Origin: Branchiostoma floridae
Taxonomy: Eukaryota; Chordata; Leptocardii; Amphioxiformes; Branchiostomatidae
Length of the DNA stretch: 64,000 nucleotides
NCBI RefSeq assembly: GCF_000003815.2
Contig: NC_049994.1
Span: forward strand, 291,756 to 355,755
Direction of reading: 5' to 3'
Part shown: piece by piece, positions 1 to 10,959 of the stretch
Layout: each line of letters begins with the position of its first letter
Position numbering within the stretch: the stretch's first letter is position 1
Program-made: the position numbers and the translations under genes
Notes under the pieces: model-generated
What the model was told of the DNA's origin: nothing
The model's database searches: none
What the model saw: only the letters and a program-made list of their open reading frames with translations

Positions 1-136
1 ATTTTGTGAGGTACACACGGTTGTCTGACTCTTCTAGATCACGGGGACACATATAATAGCCCGATTTGACGTAACGTGACTGTGCTACGACTTATTGTAT
101 GGAGTCCGCAATGTACTCAAGATGGCGCGCCACACG
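1..136 (+). promoter_or_regulatory. Promoter-like repeated module, copy 1
   Basis: This stretch is closely matched by 53330-53432 (minus strand) and 56550-56690 (plus strand). All three carry the blocks GATTTGACGTAACGTGAC, GTGCTACGACTTATTG and GTACTCAAGATGGCGCGC with small changes. The last block contains AAGATGGCG, which resembles a YY1 site at a transcription start. Here the module ends abruptly against the sulfotransferase 5' remnant at 137. A promoter role is inferred from the motif and from the copy that lies just upstream of the DDE gene. It could instead be the end of an interspersed repeat. Confidence 0.45.
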
Positions 137-345
137 TCCACGCCGGCCGCCATTTTGGGTGTAAATTGACAGCCCGGAACTGACACGCCTGTCACAAGAT
201 TCCCCCAGGCAGGAATGTACCATTCGAAGGGGGTAGGTAAGAAATTTCAGGACATGACATGTTTATGTATTTATTGACATAAAATGTAGTAGAAACAAGA
301 ATTCGAAGACCTCATACCTCCATGAAATATTATGATTATGCAAAA
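137..345 (-). pseudogene. Sulfotransferase start-codon remnant with its 5' flank
   Basis: On the minus strand, position 153 begins ATGGCGGCCGGCGTGGACG, identical to the start of the sulfotransferase at 36405. The next bases belong to the module at 1-136, so the frame reads MAAGVD, then unrelated residues, and stops after 17 codons. The 5' flank (154-345) matches 36406-36600 closely, including the CACGCCTGTCACRAGATTCC block. The breakpoint is at 136/137. It is a decapitated copy: only the 5' flank and about six codons survive. Confidence 0.7.
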
Positions 346-351
346 TAATCT

Positions 352-697
352 GCCCGCCTTGGAAAATAAAACATAATGTTGTCTACACGGGTTGAGGGGA
401 AAACTACAGCCCGCCCCACCCCGAGCGAGACGATCTCATGACAGGCAGTTGGTACAACCTGTCTGTAAGACACTCTACCGTAAGGCCTCCTTTTTGCCGC
501 GTACTATCAGTGACTGGAACCTACTACCACAAGTGGCTGTCGAAGCCAATACCATTGGTCAACACGTTTGTGTCACTGGTATCCGAGCTGGTGTGAAAAC
601 CGAAACCTTGACTGGTGACCTTGACCCTTGACCACAAGCGACAGAATAATCAGCACGTTGATTGTGGTCGCTTCAGAAGGAAGAGGAATGATTTATA
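352..697 (+). mobile_element. 5'-truncated non-LTR retrotransposon (3' end only)
   Basis: The open frame at 392-631 encodes a C-terminal reverse-transcriptase tail with the phrase SFLPRTISDWNLLPQ, a common ending of CR1/L2/RTE-type ORF2 proteins. The insert is absent from the duplicate at 36600. It is flanked by a near-identical 10-bp target-site duplication, AAAATAATCT at 342-351 and AAAATAATTT at 698-707. It is a dead fragment. Confidence 0.75.
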
Positions 698-1255
698 AAA
701 ATAATTTATGCCTGGTTATTAAAACTTTAACTAAACTACGCGTTATACGGGTCACTATTTTGACAATCCAATCATTTAACTACGTTTACTTAGAATATCT
801 ATGACACTTAAACATTAATTATGCAAATTAGGGAGTTATTTGAATAATGGTTATCTGCTAACCTTCCACCTGTCACAAATTACATACGTTACATGTGCTT
901 GACTCCCATAATGGAAAACACTGTGAAATGATATAGATTTTCCTGCATACAATGTTCCCATCATATTCAAATTGTTACTCTCTCAATTTCAATGCATAAG
1001 ACCATACCTTATAGTAATATAATATATGGTAGAAAAGGTTTGTAATGTGAAGATTAGCACAAAAAAGCACAGTCATATTTGCATCGAAAATGAAATATTA
1101 TCTTAATAACAATACACAAGCTTTCCAGATATATAAAACATCTGCATACCAATGGACAAATAATCGAGGGAAATTCCACTACACTTTTCTCAAACCCTCT
1201 GCCCTTGTTCGACCTTTGTGAAATTGTGAAGGGTATTAGATGATGTTCAACCCTC

Positions 1256-2186
1256 AAACCACCGTACCTTTTTTGTGAGGTAGATTATCGTATGGGGTCA
1301 AATACAAAAATACAGTTTTTTTGGTGACTCTTTTTGTGATTTGTATATATGTATAGCTTCATTAATCTATGTGGGACAGTTTGACATGATTAGGTGAGAA
1401 TAATTCTACCTCATTATCATAATTTATGCAAAAGATCATGAGGACCGCATTTTGCACTAACGCTACTGAGACTGGGAAAGGTTTTTTATGCCCGCACCAA
1501 CTTCAAAGTTACATAGCCCCTGAATAGCTTATGCTAGGGCCACCAAACTTGGTCCCTTTTGATAAAATGTTGATAGCAAGCAATGTAATTGAATAAAAAA
1601 AGTTTATCATTTTTCATGTTGCCATGGCAACGGAATTCTGACAGGCATATTTATTAAGCAATTTTCTAATTTTGGCTTAAACATCCAAGTTTTAAGGTTT
1701 TCTTGGCAAAACACACTTGTTTATGACATCTTATAAAATTCAACGTAAATTTCATGATTCAATATTCATAATTTATGCTAATTTGATGACGTCACCTGTC
1801 AAAATCCAAGATGGCGGCCATTTTTAGCTAAATGACGTCATGGCGTCGTCATTTAACATGATAATGACACAAAAGTTGTTACCATAATAACGTTGCACAT
1901 GTAAATCATTCCCTGAGTATTTCGTGATCATACGATTAGTAGTTTTGGCGTGGGTCTCAAAAATTTGTTTTAAAAAATGTGGGGTCAGTTTTGACCCCAC
2001 TGGACCATGCATAAACTTTCTATGATAACTTAATCAACGATGGGCCAATCTCGGTAAAAACGTATGAGAAGTTATAAGACATATATACAAACAAACTCAT
2101 GGGAGGAATTTGTTTTCAACCAGAAATGTCATAATGGCACATATTAATATACGTCTGGGGTCAGTTTTGACCCCATACGGTGGTTT
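1256..2186. mobile_element. Non-autonomous TIR element (931 bp)
   Basis: The element is bounded by an 11-bp inverted repeat: AAACCACCGTA at 1256-1266 and its complement at 2176-2186. It is missing from the duplicate near 37150, so the ends are supported by an empty site. Inside, the hairpin GGGGTCAGTTTTGACCCC occurs twice, at 1981-1998 and 2157-2174. No transposase is encoded; the small frames inside have no recognisable domain. The superfamily is unknown. Confidence 0.6.
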
Positions 2187-3132
2187 AATATGTAAAATTA
2201 AAGAAAAGTAACAACATGAATATGATCGACTCATATCGAAAATGTTTCTGTCAGATTTAGATTTTAATGAGTTGAATTCTAAAATGCATGATTAATTCAC
2301 CTTTCGGAAATTGACCTGATTTCAAGATGGGCGTTTTGGCTACATAATCAAACACAAACTATGCTGTATCGTGAGAGCTCTAAATCGATTTTGGTCAAGT
2401 AATATGGATGGGTGTTGACATTTAATTGCTGAGAGTCTTTGTACACAACCAAGTGGCGATCTTCTACTTGATTTAACAGATGAATCTGTAATCTCTTCGT
2501 ATTATTTACTGTGACAATGTAAAAATTCCTAGGGTGACTTGGTCAGTTGAAGTTCGGGCGACTCATAAAGTAATCTTCTTTGTAGCCGTATCTTCGCGGC
2601 TGGTTGCCGAAATCCACAAACTTTCTTAACTTAAGTGACTTCTCGTGACGTTCTTAGGTGACTTCTCGTGCCTTACTCCTTGATTACTAATCACATCAGG
2701 TGTACATGCAAAAGATACCTTATGTTTATCGCTTTTCCACACGCAACAGACAATAATACAGAGAGTCATCGCTAAAAGGGAAAGTGTGGGGGAAGTCGTA
2801 GGGAACGCTTAGTTTACCGCTGGAGGGACACAAATATGACGGATGCCATGTCCGGATCAGGTCGGGCCACGTTACTGAAAGCCGAGAATACGCTTGGAAT
2901 GCAATGTTATTACTTCGTTATCTATCCTATGTCTTTTGTAAACATTTCATGTTTTGGACTGCATTTGTGAGCAGCGACACCTATAGCCGCAGTGCAAAGT
3001 GAACCTGACAGAATTGCCCTTATGAGATGGGGGAATAAAACAACCAACTTTGACTGCGTAAAAGGACGACAAACATAATGGAACTACTCGCAGGGCATCA
3101 CAAGATCACATTGTTAGTAGTGACGCTATGAT

Positions 3133-6100
3133 CGATAATGATATGATGAATAATGTGAATAATGATGAATGTTTTTTTTTTTTTTTTCTCTTTTTTTTTT
3201 TTTGATAGGTGGCGCTTTACGAGCAGCCGCAGGTTTCTGTAGCTCTGCAATGTTTGTCTTTTTATACTGTTTAAATCGTCTGTCTCTCTGCGAAAGAGCA
3301 GTTTTAGTACTTGGAACAGTCCCGTGAAAGTTCTCACCGCGAAAAGGCAACCTCGCTGGTCGATGTGTGTGTCATTTCTGTGATTTATGTGGAGCTGAAC
3401 TCGGGACTGTGACCAGTCGTACAGAACAATGGCGGGGAGGGGTCTTCTGATGTACACGGCAAGCTTCTTCCACCGAATCAAGTCCGCGGCACCTCCTGCG
3501 GGACCACAGCTGAAGACACAGCTACGCGACCTGGGTTTACTACGTCCTCGGGGCCGGTACCGAGGTACTCGTGCTGGGAGGAACTTCCATCGCAAAATTT
3601 CCACCATAGTTGGTCACAGGTATGAGACGGGGGACATCTTTCCATCATTGATATGCAAATCTGGGCATTCTCCGCATGGTGATCGTCGCAACACAAACAC
3701 TGCAAATCTCATTACCATAGCAACCCAGGAACATCGTCGTCCTAATGACAGTGTCTTGATCCATGTTCATTCCAAACAACGGACGTGTGCAACGACCATC
3801 CCTGATGTTCCGGATCTGCACCCTAACAACAAGGACATACCTACGGCGAACTCAGCTGTCCACACATACCCCAGACTGCGACAGGTAGTACCAGTCCCGA
3901 CTACAAACTCTAGAACTCAGCTTACGCCACACCAGATTGTTGTACCAAATGTTTTATTGTGTAATGCTCGTTCTCTGGCTAACAAACTCGATGAATTTCA
4001 CTCTGTACTGTTAAATGAACATGTAGATGTAGCCGCCGTTTCAGAAACATGGTTTCGCAACGACATACCTCCTGAATTCTGGTCAGTTGACGGTTACAAT
4101 GTCTTTGTTAAGTCAAGAGAAGGTAGACGTGGTGGTGGAGTTGCGCTTTATGTAAGAGATAGTATTGCAGCACATCGTCTTATGACAGTTGATGTACCAG
4201 ATGAACTGGAGTGTTTATGGACTATGATACGGCCCAAACGGCTCCCCAGAAAGATTTCGTCCATTATCACATGTGTAGTCTATGAGCCACCCCAATCTCC
4301 ACATGTTGACATGTTAAAGCAACATTTACTAGATTCTGTAGACAAACTTAGAACTCAGTACGACAATGCAGGCTATCTGATATTGGGTGATTTTAACAAT
4401 ATAGATGTATCTGATGTGTGTACTGGCAATGGTTTACGACAAGTTGTCAACATACCTACAATATCTAATGCTATTCTTGATCTTATAATGACAAATGTTT
4501 CTGAATTCTATAATCCGCCGTCCGTTACTTCACCGCTGGGTCGTGGAGACCACAGCGTTGTACTGTTGACGCCAAAGTACCACCGGGTCGAGAACAAGGT
4601 CGCAAAACGGGAGATACGGCCAATGAAAGACTCCGGTATTCGGTCATTCGGCCAATGGATCACCCAGCACCAGTGGAACGAAGTAACAGAGGCACAGAAA
4701 ACACAAGACAAAACATCAGCCTTCTATACAACGTTGAACGAGGCAGTAGCAACACACTTTCCCACCAAAGTACTAAGAACACATCTGCAGGACAAGCCCT
4801 GGATTTCCCCAAGAATAAAGAAAGCAATCAAAAGTCGTCAGCGAGCATTCTGCGATCAAAAGTGGAAAACATGGAGGGCACTTCGCAATAAGATCCAGAG
4901 GATGATCAAAAGGGCCAGGAATCAATACTACACCAGCAGAGTCCAGAAACTGAAGAAAGACAACCCGAGCGCATGGTACAAGGAGATAAAGGTTTTAACA
5001 GGCACACAGAAAAAAGCCATGACCGTCCAAGCCGAAGGGGTCGATCCAGACAATCATCACGACATGGCAAATTTCATCAACCAGAAATTTACCGACGTAA
5101 CAACATCACTACCACCCCTCGACCTGTCTAACTTACCAACGTATCTCCCAAGCCGTCCCCCTCCAACAGTGCAGCCTTGGGATGTGTACTGGAAACTGTG
5201 CAAGATCAAAACAACAAAATCTGCAGGCCCTGACGGAATTGACGGTAGGTTGCTCAAGGAATACGCAGTCGAACTGAGTGAACCTATTGCCAACATCTTA
5301 AACTCCTCTTTGCTTGAAGGTAGGGTGCCACACGAGTGGAAAGAGGCAGTGGTGGTACCGCTCCCAAAGACTAGTCCACCAGACATCAACCACCTTCGAC
5401 CCGTTTCGCTGACCTCCCTCATCTCAAAAGTATGTGAGGACTTCGTGGCAACTTGGATGCTGCAGGATATGAAGAACAGTATCTCTCCAAACCAGTTTGG
5501 GGGGCTCAAGGGGCGATCAACAACGCATTGTCTTGTCACTTTGGCTAATCAACTCTATGAGGCAGCAGACAAACGAGGAACTTCCAGCACTTGGGTACTG
5601 ACAGATTTTAGCAAAGCCTTCGATCTAGTGGATCATACAGTAGCAATGAAGCACCTGATCAACCTGGGAGTCAGGCCAGAAATTATCCCCTGGATTGTCA
5701 GTTTCCACTCACAACGCTCGCAGAGAACCAGGTACCATGGTGCGCTTTCGAAGAAGAAGGAACTCACGTGCGGGCTCGCCCAAGGCACCAAGCTGGGCCC
5801 GATAGTGTTTATAGCTCACGTCAACAATCTAACAAACAGCATGAACTCACCGTCGAGGGCCTTTGTTGACGATTTGAACCTCGTCGAATCAAGGCGCACA
5901 TCCGAACCATCTAAGCTGCAGAACGACCTGGATAACCTGTCAAGCTGGACCGAGGAAAACAAGATGAAACTTAACCCCTCTAAGTGCAAGGCTGTGCACA
6001 TCTGCTTTGCCCGCAACCCTCCACCACCACCCCCTCTTTCCATCAATGGACATGTGCTGGAGGTAGTGCCCATTGCAAAATGCTTGGGAGTCATATTTCA

Positions 6101-6964
6101 AGCAAACCTGGGTTGGGAAAGTCAAGTTACAGAAATGACCAAGAAGGGGAACCAACGGTTATACTTGCTGTGCAGACTTCGACAATTCAACTTACCAGTG
6201 GAGGATTTGCTGACCGTCTACAAGTGCTTTGTTCGCCCAGTTTTAGAGTATGCCGCCCCTGTGTGGCATGGAGGTCTGACAAACGGACAACGGAAGAAAA
6301 TTGAGAACATACAGAGGCGTGCAACCAGGATTATACTGGGAAGTAGCTACCACAGTTACTCACTGTCATGTCAAGTATTAAACCTGGAGAAACTCAATGA
6401 TAGACGGGATGCCCTTTGTTTGAAGTTCGCGAAGAGCCTGTACGCCTCAGACGAGTACCGACACTGGCTTCCCAAGCGTAGAGGAGACGTCAGCGGTAGG
6501 GTAACGCGACAAAACAATCAACTAGTAACATTGCCAGTACACACAGAGCGCTACAGAAACAGCCCAATTCCATATCTAACTACTTTGCTAAATAACAGTA
6601 TGTAGACAGGTGCATAAGTTGATATGTGAATGAAAACCCCATCAAATTTTAATTCTTGTATTGTTATTGTATTGTTAAATGATCATGTATTGTATCGACC
6701 ACCAAATACCAATGTAAAATGTTCAAGATTAGTAAGCAATACAAACGCTGAGATTATCCTATTGCTGTTAATCATATCAATAGAATTTAAAAATACTTTT
6801 AAACTTAAGGCCGTGAATTGTATGTATAGGATTTTACCCAGCTGTATATTAATCAATTGTATTGCCTACAGTCGATTTTTGACTCATGTGAAAGGAGTGT
6901 GCAATTCAGCCTAAAGGCTGCGAAAGGCTTCTGTGAAATAAACCATTATTATTATTATTATTAT
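3133..6964 (+). mobile_element. Full CR1-like non-LTR retrotransposon insertion
   Basis: The insertion holds one long intact ORF (3429-6605), a 5' leader with T-rich runs at 3173-3203, and a 3' end finishing in an (ATT)n tail at 6946-6964. The flanks share TATGAT (3127-3132 and 6965-6970). The duplicate at 37975-38000 has the uninterrupted site, so this insertion postdates the segmental duplication. No separate ORF1 is visible in the roughly 300-bp leader, so the element is either single-ORF or trimmed at its 5' end. Confidence 0.85.
3429..6605 (+). CDS. Retrotransposon ORF2: endonuclease plus reverse transcriptase
   Basis: The product is 1058 aa and has no internal stop. The first ~175 residues match no domain I recognise. 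An exonuclease-endonuclease-phosphatase domain follows (about 175-395), with NARSLANK, SETWF, ILGDFN and the GDH that replaces the usual SDH. The reverse transcriptase (about 580-850) shows DFSKAFD near residue 725, GLAQGTKLGP, and FVDD near 810 in place of the common FADD. A C-terminal region with KCLGVIF and PVLEYAAPVW follows. These features place it in the Jockey/CR1 group, which nicks DNA and reverse transcribes its RNA at the target. Intactness suggests a fairly recent insertion. The exact clade is uncertain. Confidence 0.9.
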   Translation: MAGRGLLMYTASFFHRIKSAAPPAGPQLKTQLRDLGLLRPRGRYRGTRAGRNFHRKISTIVGHRYETGDIFPSLICKSGHSPHGDRRNTNTANLITIATQEHRRPNDSVLIHVHSKQRTCATTIPDVPDLHPNNKDIPTANSAVHTYPRLRQVVPVPTTNSRTQLTPHQIVVPNVLLCNARSLANKLDEFHSVLLNEHVDVAAVSETWFRNDIPPEFWSVDGYNVFVKSREGRRGGGVALYVRDSIAAHRLMTVDVPDELECLWTMIRPKRLPRKISSIITCVVYEPPQSPHVDMLKQHLLDSVDKLRTQYDNAGYLILGDFNNIDVSDVCTGNGLRQVVNIPTISNAILDLIMTNVSEFYNPPSVTSPLGRGDHSVVLLTPKYHRVENKVAKREIRPMKDSGIRSFGQWITQHQWNEVTEAQKTQDKTSAFYTTLNEAVATHFPTKVLRTHLQDKPWISPRIKKAIKSRQRAFCDQKWKTWRALRNKIQRMIKRARNQYYTSRVQKLKKDNPSAWYKEIKVLTGTQKKAMTVQAEGVDPDNHHDMANFINQKFTDVTTSLPPLDLSNLPTYLPSRPPPTVQPWDVYWKLCKIKTTKSAGPDGIDGRLLKEYAVELSEPIANILNSSLLEGRVPHEWKEAVVVPLPKTSPPDINHLRPVSLTSLISKVCEDFVATWMLQDMKNSISPNQFGGLKGRSTTHCLVTLANQLYEAADKRGTSSTWVLTDFSKAFDLVDHTVAMKHLINLGVRPEIIPWIVSFHSQRSQRTRYHGALSKKKELTCGLAQGTKLGPIVFIAHVNNLTNSMNSPSRAFVDDLNLVESRRTSEPSKLQNDLDNLSSWTEENKMKLNPSKCKAVHICFARNPPPPPPLSINGHVLEVVPIAKCLGVIFQANLGWESQVTEMTKKGNQRLYLLCRLRQFNLPVEDLLTVYKCFVRPVLEYAAPVWHGGLTNGQRKKIENIQRRATRIILGSSYHSYSLSCQVLNLEKLNDRRDALCLKFAKSLYASDEYRHWLPKRRGDVSGRVTRQNNQLVTLPVHTERYRNSPIPYLTTLLNNSM

Positions 6965-7499
6965 TATGATAGGTTCATACTCGTCGCAGTGTCACCTTCA
7001 TATCGCAGGTTTGACAGAACAGACATTGGCAAGGATCGGATCTATGACAAGTAGCCTTTTGTTTTGCTAAAAAAAGAAGAGCTATACGACACAACAGCGA
7101 CTGTTGGAGGAATGCCGCAAAGTTTCTGTCGTAATGTTGTCGCACGACGAATGTGGAAGAACCCTTTCACAAACTGTTCTTTGATTTTATTTCTGAAAAC
7201 TTTTCAACTAGTCACGTGTTCAATCTGCATAACGTCGCGTCACAGAAGCGGTGTATTACTGTAAAACAGACTGGAGCTGGCCAGTCGAAAATTTGACGTA
7301 GTCCAATTTTTTAGGTGAAAGTTATATTCTAGATCTTATTCTGAATGACTTTTACCAACACAGACGAACTTTCAAGTTAATTCATGGATGATTTGTGATA
7401 TCATTTACATCGCTTACCCATATAACATCAATGCGAAATATAGAGCAATTAATATGCTTTTTCCTTCTGTTGTTATTGCATTCTCTTGATCATGTTGGA

Positions 7500-7602
7500 C
7501 TATGGCCTGGGCATGATGTGGACATCAGCGCACTCATAGAACATGGCGGGAGCCTGAGGGTTCTTGGTGACGTACACAGCCTGCAGGGTTGCCATGCCAT
7601 GC
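7500..7602 (-). pseudogene. Orphan last exon of the BIM1-like secreted protein family
   Basis: On the minus strand an AG acceptor is followed by a 103-nt open exon ending in TAG (7500-7502). It encodes HGMATLQAVYVTKNPQAPAM and then FYECADVHIMPRP, the same as exon 5 of gene A at 38631-38733. The partner exons that should lie at higher coordinates are replaced, beyond the gap at 8987, by the LRR gene. The exon looks intact but has no visible gene body. It arrived with the segmental duplication. Confidence 0.75.
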
Positions 7603-8703
7603 CTGTGGACACAACGATTCTCACGTTCAGTTTCCAGGAGTTCCTTGTTTCTTTATCCCAATGTAAAGCCACAACAAGTAAATCGTATGGATGACATCAG
7701 CGCGCGCATTAATTTTCGCCTGATTTCAGAAAAAAACACGTGACAAGAAGTTTTTTTTCTTCTGCAGGGATATCGATGATCAACATGACGATAAAACACC
7801 AAAATGAGCAAATATATTGTGTTGTAGCCTAATAATTGTACTTGTAGAAGTGACACTTGCGAGGTACCCATGACTATAGATGTAGAAATGAAACTTATTG
7901 GATAGTTGTAAAAGTGACACCAATATGGAAGCCATGAGTGTGGTCACCAACTTTGTTGGTGATGCCAATCTACCACACTAGTGTCCATTTTACCACACAA
8001 GTACATGTCTTAAATACAGGAATGAATGACTCTGATACAATGTTTTGCCCCTTTAATTCTTTTTACAAGGTCGCAGCCCACAGTATTTCTACGCGACCCC
8101 CGTGGTCTATTACGTAGGAGTAAAAAAAGTAGTGCGGCCGAAATCTGGAAGCGCCTGTAAACACCGTAACGTGAACGGCAGTGGGGGATGAGCTTTGCTA
8201 TATGGTAGTACAAGGAGTCGACTTTCAGGTGGTATGTGTAAGGTTTTGATGTTTGTCCATTTGGTGTATAAATGCGCGTGACCTTTACAGCTGCCTACAC
8301 CTGTGAGTCGGCTGCAGTTCCGCATGACCCCGCATGACCCCATTTAAAAGAGGTCTTTACAAAAATTCAAAACGACAACTTTTTCTGTTTTTCAATTATT
8401 TTGGTAGGTTATACCCTCGACTTCAACATATTAGTTTGTCGTGCTTGAAAACTGCACCCTGCTATGATTTTATCAGCGTCGATGTCAGTCACCTTGTGGT
8501 CCTTAACTATAGAAATCCCCATAGGCCAAAAACTGTGTTCTGCTACCACAACAGCCATCACAACGTTATGGTGCCTATTTTTGAAACTGCAGTCATCTTT
8601 TTTTTTTCACCCATCTTGTTTTTTTTTCGCCTTATCGCACTATTTTTGCAGTCTGCAGACGATGTCATCCATAAAATTTACATGCTGTGGCCTAACACTA
8701 GTT

Positions 8704-8877
8704 CTAATTTCCAAGCAGATCCTATTGTGTCATAAGGTAGTTTCAAAGCTAGCCAAGGAGTATAGCCGGCCAAACGGAGTCAAACGGGCGTATGCACACT
8801 CCTAGGCCGGCTAGCTTTACTCCTCTGATAGCTTTTGGTACTATCTTATGACACCGTACGGTCTGCTTGGAGATTCC
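8704..8877. mobile_element. Hairpin MITE family 1, copy 1
   Basis: Long imperfect terminal inverted repeats carry CCAAGCAGATCC and GTCATAAG on the left and their complements on the right. The middle is also palindromic (AGCCGGCC / GGCCGGCT). Other copies lie at 39334-39505, 40692-40850 and 42574-42720. This copy is shared by both segmental-duplication arms, so it predates that event. Confidence 0.7.
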
Positions 8878-8986
8878 ACTAGTTCACCTTTATCCATGGG
8901 ATAACCTATATCCGTTGTCAGTTATGTATATTGTAGGGATAACGAGTCGATGGGAGATAGCTTCAAACTTATGGCGGCAGCAACGG

Positions 8987-9086
8987 NNNNNNNNNNNNNN
9001 NNNNNNNNNNNNNNNNNNNNNNNNNNNNNNNNNNNNNNNNNNNNNNNNNNNNNNNNNNNNNNNNNNNNNNNNNNNNNNNNNNNNNN
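8987..9086. other. Assembly gap (100 N)
   Basis: This run of exactly 100 N is the usual size for a gap of unknown length. It falls at the end of the left segmental-duplication copy and removes the 3' end of the LRR gene. Confidence 0.99.
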
Positions 9087-10510
9087 TCACAAATCAATTC
9101 TTCAGGATTGACATTTGCAAGCTTCTGTCCCAGGAATTTGGGGGGTTGGGCACATATTATTTGGTCTTTAGATGAAGGAAAGTCAGTGATATTTAACCTG
9201 AAGGGAAGCATCCTACAGTCACACTGCCAGGGGTTCCTGTCGAGTTTTAAGAGAGGAATAGATTTCAACAAATCGTAAGCCAAGGGGGCAATCGCAGATA
9301 TCTTGTTTGTCCGCAGGTCCAAGCGGCGGAGTTTTGTGGGATATGCACCTTCCCGAATCATTGTTATCTGGTTGGCAGCCAGATCCAACTTTTCTAGCTT
9401 TGGTAGATTTGAAAATGTACCGGGCTGAATCTTTGTAAGTTGATTGTAGGACAGGGACAGCCTTTTCAGCTGGGGTAGATTTGCAAACAAACCAGACTGA
9501 ATCATTTTTATCTGGTTGGAGGCCAGAACCAAGTTATCTAACCAGGGTAGATTTGCAAATGTACCAGGATGAATCTTTGTTAGTTGATTGTCGGAAAGGT
9601 ACAGGTCTTTTAGCTGGAGTAGATTTGCAAACAAACCAGGCTGAATCTTTGTTATCTGGTTGCTGGTGAGGTACAGAAATTGAAGCCGGGGAAGATTTAC
9701 AAATACCTCTGGTGGTATTTTCCTTATATGGTTGTCGCTCAGGATCAACTTTCCTAGCCGTGTTAGGTTAGAAAATGTACCAGGCTGAACCATTCTTATC
9801 TGATTCGAAAGGTGCAATGTGTGTAGCCTGGGTAGATTTGAGAATACACCAGGTTGAATCAGTGTTATGCTGATCCCGGACAAGAGCAACTGTTCTAGCC
9901 GATGTAGATTTGTAAATGTACCAGGCTGAATATTTCTTATCTTGTTGTTGGATAGGTTCAACAATTGTAGCCGGGGTAGATTTAAAAATGCACTTGGTTG
10001 AATACTTGTTAGCTTGTTGGAGTACAGGTACAACTTTTTCAAGTGGAGTACATTTTCAGAGGCACCTGGCTGAATAGTTGCTATCTGGTTCTTAGATAGG
10101 TTCAACACTTCTAGCTTTGGTAGATTTGCAAATACAGATGTCTGAAATATCTTTATCTTGTTTTCGCCTAGGCACAACTCTTTGAGACTGATCAGATTTT
10201 TAAAAGACCCAGCCCGAATTATCGTTATCTGGTTTTCATGTAGGTCCAACACCTGCAGCTGGGGTAGATTTGCAAATGCACCAGGATGAATCTCTTTTAT
10301 CTTGTTAACTGTCAAATCTAAATGGTGGATGGATTTGGGGAGCTTTTGAGGGATGCTGGTAAGGTCACGGCCACGGCAATCGCAGCGTGGTGACGGTTCG
10401 CATTTGCAGTCGGCTTTAGGAGTTGATAGAAACCAGCCATCTATCTGTAGGTTGGGCTCCTTCAGGATGATGAGAAGGAAAATCAACAGGTGTCGCAGCT
10501 TTCTTTCCAT
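9087..10510 (-). CDS. Secreted or surface leucine-rich-repeat protein, 3' end in gap
   Basis: The frame starts at the ATG at 10510 with a basic, then hydrophobic signal peptide (MERKLRHLLIFLLIILKEP). A cysteine cap follows (CKCEPSPRCDCRGRDLTSIP, LRRNT). About fifteen 24-residue repeats of the form LxxLxLxxNQIxxIxPGxFxNL come next, then an LRRCT cap (NPWQCDCRM ... IICAQPP ... EELIC). The 474 or so visible residues lie in one uninterrupted exon. The protein runs into the N gap right after the C-terminal cap, so a membrane anchor, GPI signal or stop cannot be seen. Repeat 8 is one residue short. The family includes amphioxus LRR-only and VLR-like ectodomains used in recognition or adhesion, but no ligand can be inferred here. 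Confidence 0.88.
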
Positions 10511-10959
10511 GGTGTCTGGTCACCTAGGCAAAACAATTGAAATTGTTGAAGATTGTTCGGAATGACGAGTCTGGCCTTTCATACCGATTGCACTTTTATA
10601 CCCTCTTGTGTGACTGATTTTGCATTGTTGTTGATTTTGTTGGTACAGAATTCAACGTAATGTATTGTAGTCTTCATCGACATGACTGATTTTTGTATTT
10701 TTGGCGGACATATTATACTGTTAACGAACAGAATATTCAATACAAAACCGTTTGTTTGATTCGTAACAAATGCAACGGAAAGATTTGACTGACTTAGAGT
10801 ACCTGTTGACTTGAATACAAATATATATTTTTAAATTTCATACGGTTTTTGTTACTTTGTTGCTCATCTTACATTACTTTGTTATTCTTGTGCTTTGCTT
10901 GTCTGCATTTTTCTCTTCGCCAAGAAGAGTATGTTATTGCCGACTTGGGTCTGTATGTA

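Larger units (their letters stand above)
137..8986. repeat. Segmental duplication, left copy (partner 36388-39626)
   Basis: Matching blocks occur in the same order in both copies: the sulfotransferase 5' flank (154-345 / 36406-36600), 727-1230 / 36620-37150, 2330-2360 / 37535-37560, 2960-3030 / 37775-37850, 6970-7280 / 37985-38420, 7380-7700 / 38505-38830 and 7720-8985 / 38870-39610. The left copy is longer because it carries three insertions (352-697, 1256-2186, 3133-6964). It ends at the gap at 8987. The non-coding parts between insertions (712-1255, 2190-3130, 6971-7499, 7603-8700) hold no other gene that I can see. Confidence 0.85.

Noticed and set aside
10353-10565. Plus-strand frame opposite the LRR signal peptide
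   Set aside because: It is a shadow of the LRR gene, whose repeats and caps are clear on the minus strand.
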